The notes beneath the pieces are model-generated. The model made no database searches, was not told the DNA's origin, and was given only the letters and a program-made list of their open reading frames with translations. A stretch of 64,000 nt of DNA from Herbaspirillum rubrisubalbicans (GTDB lineage Bacteria > Pseudomonadota > Gammaproteobacteria > Burkholderiales > Burkholderiaceae_D): assembly GCF_003719195.1 (NCBI RefSeq), contig NZ_CP024996.1, forward strand, positions 4,278,001 through 4,342,000. Reading direction: 5' to 3'. Of this stretch, positions 61,128 through 64,000 are shown one piece after another. The translations under genes and the position numbers were made by a program. Position 1 is the first letter of the stretch; every line of letters begins with the position of its first letter.

Positions 61128-64000
61128 ATGAGTCATTTTCTGGACCGATTGAAGTTCATGTCACGGGTGAAGTCCACCTTCGCCGATGGACATGGCGCCG
61201 TGGTCAACGAAGACCGCCAATGGGAAAACGCCTACCGCAGCCGCTGGCAGCATGACAAGGAGGTACGTTCCACGCACGGGGTCAACTGCACCGGCTCCTG
61301 CTCCTGGAAGGTCTATGTCAAGAACGGCCTGATCACCTGGGAAACCCAGCAGACCGACTATCCACGCACCCGTCCCGACCTGCCCAACCATGAGCCGCGC
61401 GGCTGCCCGCGCGGAGCTTCATATAGCTGGTACGTCTACTCGGCGCAGCGCGTGAAATACCCGATGATCCGTGGCCGCCTCATGCAGTTGTGGCAGGAAG
61501 CACGCCGCACCCTGAGCCCGGTCGAGGCCTGGGCCGCCATCACCAGCGACGCCGCCAAGGCTACCAGCTACAAGTCGGTACGCGGCCTGGGCGGCTTCGT
61601 GCGTGCCGACTGGGATACCGCCAACGAAATCATCGCCGCCGCCAATGCCTACACCATCAAGCAATACGGCCCGGACCGGGTGATCGGCTTCTCGCCCATC
61701 CCGGCCATGTCGATGGTCTCCTATGCGGCCGGTGCACGGTATCTCAGCCTGATCGGTGGCGTGCCGCTGTCCTTCTACGACTGGTACTGCGACCTGCCGC
61801 CGGCCAGCCCGCAAATCTGGGGCGAGCAGACCGACGTGCCGGAATCGGCCGACTGGTACAACTCCACCTACCTGATGGTATGGGGTTCCAACGTGCCGCA
61901 GACTCGCACGCCTGACGCCCACTTCTATACCGAGGTGCGCTATAAGGGGACCAAGACCGTGGCGGTGTCCTCCGACTTCGGCGAGATGGTCAAGTTCGGC
62001 GACATCTGGCTGGCGCCCAAGCAAGGCACCGACGCCGCCCTGGCTATGGCCATGGGCCACGTGGTGCTCAAGGAATTCCACCAGGCCCGGCCCTCGGCCT
62101 ACTTCCGTTCCTACGTCAAGCAATACACCGACATGCCCATGCTGGTGCGGCTGGTACAGCGCGACGGCCACTACCTGCCGGATCACCTGCTGCGTGCCTC
62201 GCAATTGCCGGACCAGCTTGAAGAAGCCAACAATGCCGACTGGAAGTCGCTGACCATCGATGCCAGCACCGGCCAGATCGTCGCCCCCAACGGCTCCATT
62301 GGCTACCGCTGGGGCGAAGGCCAGGTCAATGACGGCGCCAAGGTCGGCCGCTGGAACCTGGAAAGCCGCGATGGCCATTCGGGCCGCGAGATCGACCCGC
62401 TGCTCTCGCTGGTGGCGCAGCACGATGAAGTGGTCACGGTCGCCTTCAACTACTTCGGCGGCGACGATGCCCAGCCGCTGGCGCTGCGCCAAGTGCCGGT
62501 GCGCCACGTGCGCCTGGCCGATGGCAGCACCGCGCTGGTGGCGACCGTGCATGACTTGATGATGGCCAACTACGGCGTCGACCAAGGCCTGGGCGGGGAG
62601 ATTGCCCGCAGCTACGATGACGATGTGCCCTACACCCCGGCCTGGCAGGAAAAGCATACCGGCGTCAAACGCGAACTGGTGATTCAGGTGGCGCGCGAAT
62701 TCGCCCAGAATGCCCACGACACCCAGGGCAAGAGCATGGTCATCGTCGGTGCGGCGCTGAACCACTGGTACCACAACGACATGATCTATCGCGGCATCAT
62801 CAACCTGCTGATGATGTGCGGCTGCATCGGCAAGTCCGGTGGCGGTTGGGCGCATTACGTGGGACAGGAAAAGCTGCGTCCGCAGTTCGGCTGGGCACCG
62901 CTGGCCTTCGCCACCGACTGGGTGCGCCCGCCGCGCCAGATGAATGGCACCAGCTTCTTCTATGCCCATACCAGCCAGTGGCGCCATGAAAAGCTGGGTA
63001 TCGATGAAATCGTCGCGCCCACGGCGGACAAGGACAAGCTGTCCTCCATGAGCATGATCGACATGAACGCCAAGTCCGAACGCATGGGCTGGCTGCCCTC
63101 GGCCCCGCAACTGGAAACCAATCCGCTGGACATCTGCGACAACGCCCGCGCCATGGGCCAGACGCCGCAGGATTACCTCAAGGAAGCGCTCAAGTCGGGC
63201 ACCGTCAACATGAGCTGCGACGACCCCGACAACCCGAAGAACTTCCCGCGCAACATGTTCGTCTGGCGCTCCAACATCCTGGGCAGTTCAGGCAAGGGAC
63301 ACGAGTATTTCCTGAAATATCTGCTGGGTACCCAGAACGCCCTGTTCGACAACCCCGACGAAGCCATCAAACCCAGTGAGGTCAAGTACCGCGAGCAAGC
63401 CGCCGAAGGCAAGCTGGACCTGCTGGTGACGCTGGACTTCCGCATGAGCACCACCTGCCTGTACGCCGACATCGTACTGCCCACCGCCACCTGGTATGAA
63501 AAGGATGACCTGAACACTTCCGACATGCATCCCTTCATCCATCCGTTGTCCGAAGCGGTGCAGCCGCTGTGGGAGAGCAAGACCGACTGGGAAATCTACA
63601 AGGGCATCGCCAAAAAATTCAGCGAGATCGGTGGTGACTATCTCGGCACCCGCAGCGACATCGTGCTGCAACCGCTGATGCACGACACTCCGGCCGAACT
63701 GGGCCAGCCCTTCGAACCCAAGGACTGGAAGAAGGGTGAATGCGACCTCATCCCTGGCAAGACCGCCCCCAACTTCGTGGTGGTGGAACGCAACTACAAG
63801 GATATCTACAAGAAATTCACCTCGATCGGTCCGCTGCTGGACAAGCTGGGCAACGGCGGCAAGGGCATCAACTGGCAGACCGGCCATGAAGTGGGCGAAC
63901 TGGCTGCCCTGAACAAGCGCGTCACCGAACCCGGCGTGAGCCAGGGCCGGCCGCGCCTAGACAGTGCGATCGATGCCTGCGAGATGATCCTTTCCTTCGC
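61128..64000 (+). CDS. narG: Respiratory nitrate reductase alpha subunit NarG (partial, runs off window end)
   Basis: 957 codons of a family of about 1250 residues; the gene continues past 64000. Starts MSHFLDRLKFMSRVKSTFAD. HGVNCTGSCSWKVYVKNGLI provides the His/Cys ligands of the 4Fe-4S (FS0) cluster, and GCPRGASYSWYVYSAQRVKY follows. The Mo-bisMGD domain includes PDAHFYTEVRYKGTKTV and SCDDPDNPKNFPRN. It reduces nitrate to nitrite with quinol electrons as NarGHI on the cytoplasmic side. narHJI should follow outside. No twin-arginine signal is obvious at the start. Confidence 0.97.
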   Translation, partial: MSHFLDRLKFMSRVKSTFADGHGAVVNEDRQWENAYRSRWQHDKEVRSTHGVNCTGSCSWKVYVKNGLITWETQQTDYPRTRPDLPNHEPRGCPRGASYSWYVYSAQRVKYPMIRGRLMQLWQEARRTLSPVEAWAAITSDAAKATSYKSVRGLGGFVRADWDTANEIIAAANAYTIKQYGPDRVIGFSPIPAMSMVSYAAGARYLSLIGGVPLSFYDWYCDLPPASPQIWGEQTDVPESADWYNSTYLMVWGSNVPQTRTPDAHFYTEVRYKGTKTVAVSSDFGEMVKFGDIWLAPKQGTDAALAMAMGHVVLKEFHQARPSAYFRSYVKQYTDMPMLVRLVQRDGHYLPDHLLRASQLPDQLEEANNADWKSLTIDASTGQIVAPNGSIGYRWGEGQVNDGAKVGRWNLESRDGHSGREIDPLLSLVAQHDEVVTVAFNYFGGDDAQPLALRQVPVRHVRLADGSTALVATVHDLMMANYGVDQGLGGEIARSYDDDVPYTPAWQEKHTGVKRELVIQVAREFAQNAHDTQGKSMVIVGAALNHWYHNDMIYRGIINLLMMCGCIGKSGGGWAHYVGQEKLRPQFGWAPLAFATDWVRPPRQMNGTSFFYAHTSQWRHEKLGIDEIVAPTADKDKLSSMSMIDMNAKSERMGWLPSAPQLETNPLDICDNARAMGQTPQDYLKEALKSGTVNMSCDDPDNPKNFPRNMFVWRSNILGSSGKGHEYFLKYLLGTQNALFDNPDEAIKPSEVKYREQAAEGKLDLLVTLDFRMSTTCLYADIVLPTATWYEKDDLNTSDMHPFIHPLSEAVQPLWESKTDWEIYKGIAKKFSEIGGDYLGTRSDIVLQPLMHDTPAELGQPFEPKDWKKGECDLIPGKTAPNFVVVERNYKDIYKKFTSIGPLLDKLGNGGKGINWQTGHEVGELAALNKRVTEPGVSQGRPRLDSAIDACEMILSF

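Overview
The window reads as a chromosome segment of a high-GC betaproteobacterium, most likely Oxalobacteraceae and close to Herbaspirillum. This rests on gene order and on how the proteins read (rimP-nusA-infB-rbfA-truB with typA next to it, an NCS2 uracil permease, narK1-narK2-narG), not on a database search. It falls into three blocks: a defective prophage (1 to about 17.6 kb), a housekeeping core (18.5 to 39 kb), and a mixed region of signalling, transport, repair and respiration genes (39 to 64 kb).

Prophage. The left end carries the right-hand part of a contractile-tailed prophage. Read leftwards from the immunity region there are a CII-like regulator, a primase-helicase, the terminase remnant, a gpW-like protein, the lambda-type portal, an S49 protease with an in-frame scaffold, a decoration protein, the major capsid protein, head-tail joining and terminator-like proteins, a Mu-type sheath and tube, and a tail assembly chaperone with a -1 frameshift site. 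Rightwards run a CI-like repressor and an early operon of very small, end-overlapping genes that finishes with a PrtN-like activator. Two clusters of the operator ATCACTNNAGTGAT flank the repressor gene. Several phage genes look like in-frame fusions left by internal deletions: Q-like protein/terminase, primase/VapE, ParB, and probably a zinc protein/helicase scrap. The phage is therefore probably defective. An AT-rich two-gene cassette (membrane protein plus ImmA/IrrE-like metallopeptidase) with its own promoter sits at its right edge. No integrase is visible.

Housekeeping core. On the minus strand are rimP-nusA-infB-rbfA-truB and typA (transcription antitermination, translation initiation, ribosome maturation), scpB-rluB (chromosome condensation and 23S pseudouridylation), a PAS-PAS-GGDEF-EAL protein, tusA-like, a NUDIX hydrolase and alaS. 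A membrane-anchored glutamate-synthase-like flavoprotein is on the plus strand.

Right third. This holds a Lys/His-rich exported miniprotein, a glycerophosphodiesterase, a 2TM protein with a LytS/LytTR two-component pair, and a 273-bp MITE-like element built from nested perfect inverted repeats. It continues with glnS, a ZntB-type transporter, a uracil permease, two tandem paralogous lipoproteins, sbcB, a PadR regulator with palindromic operators, a fadE-type dehydrogenase, a zinc metallopeptidase and a MAPEG protein. The window ends in a nitrate respiration locus: narK1 and narK2 import nitrate and exchange it for nitrite, and narG, cut by the window end, reduces nitrate.
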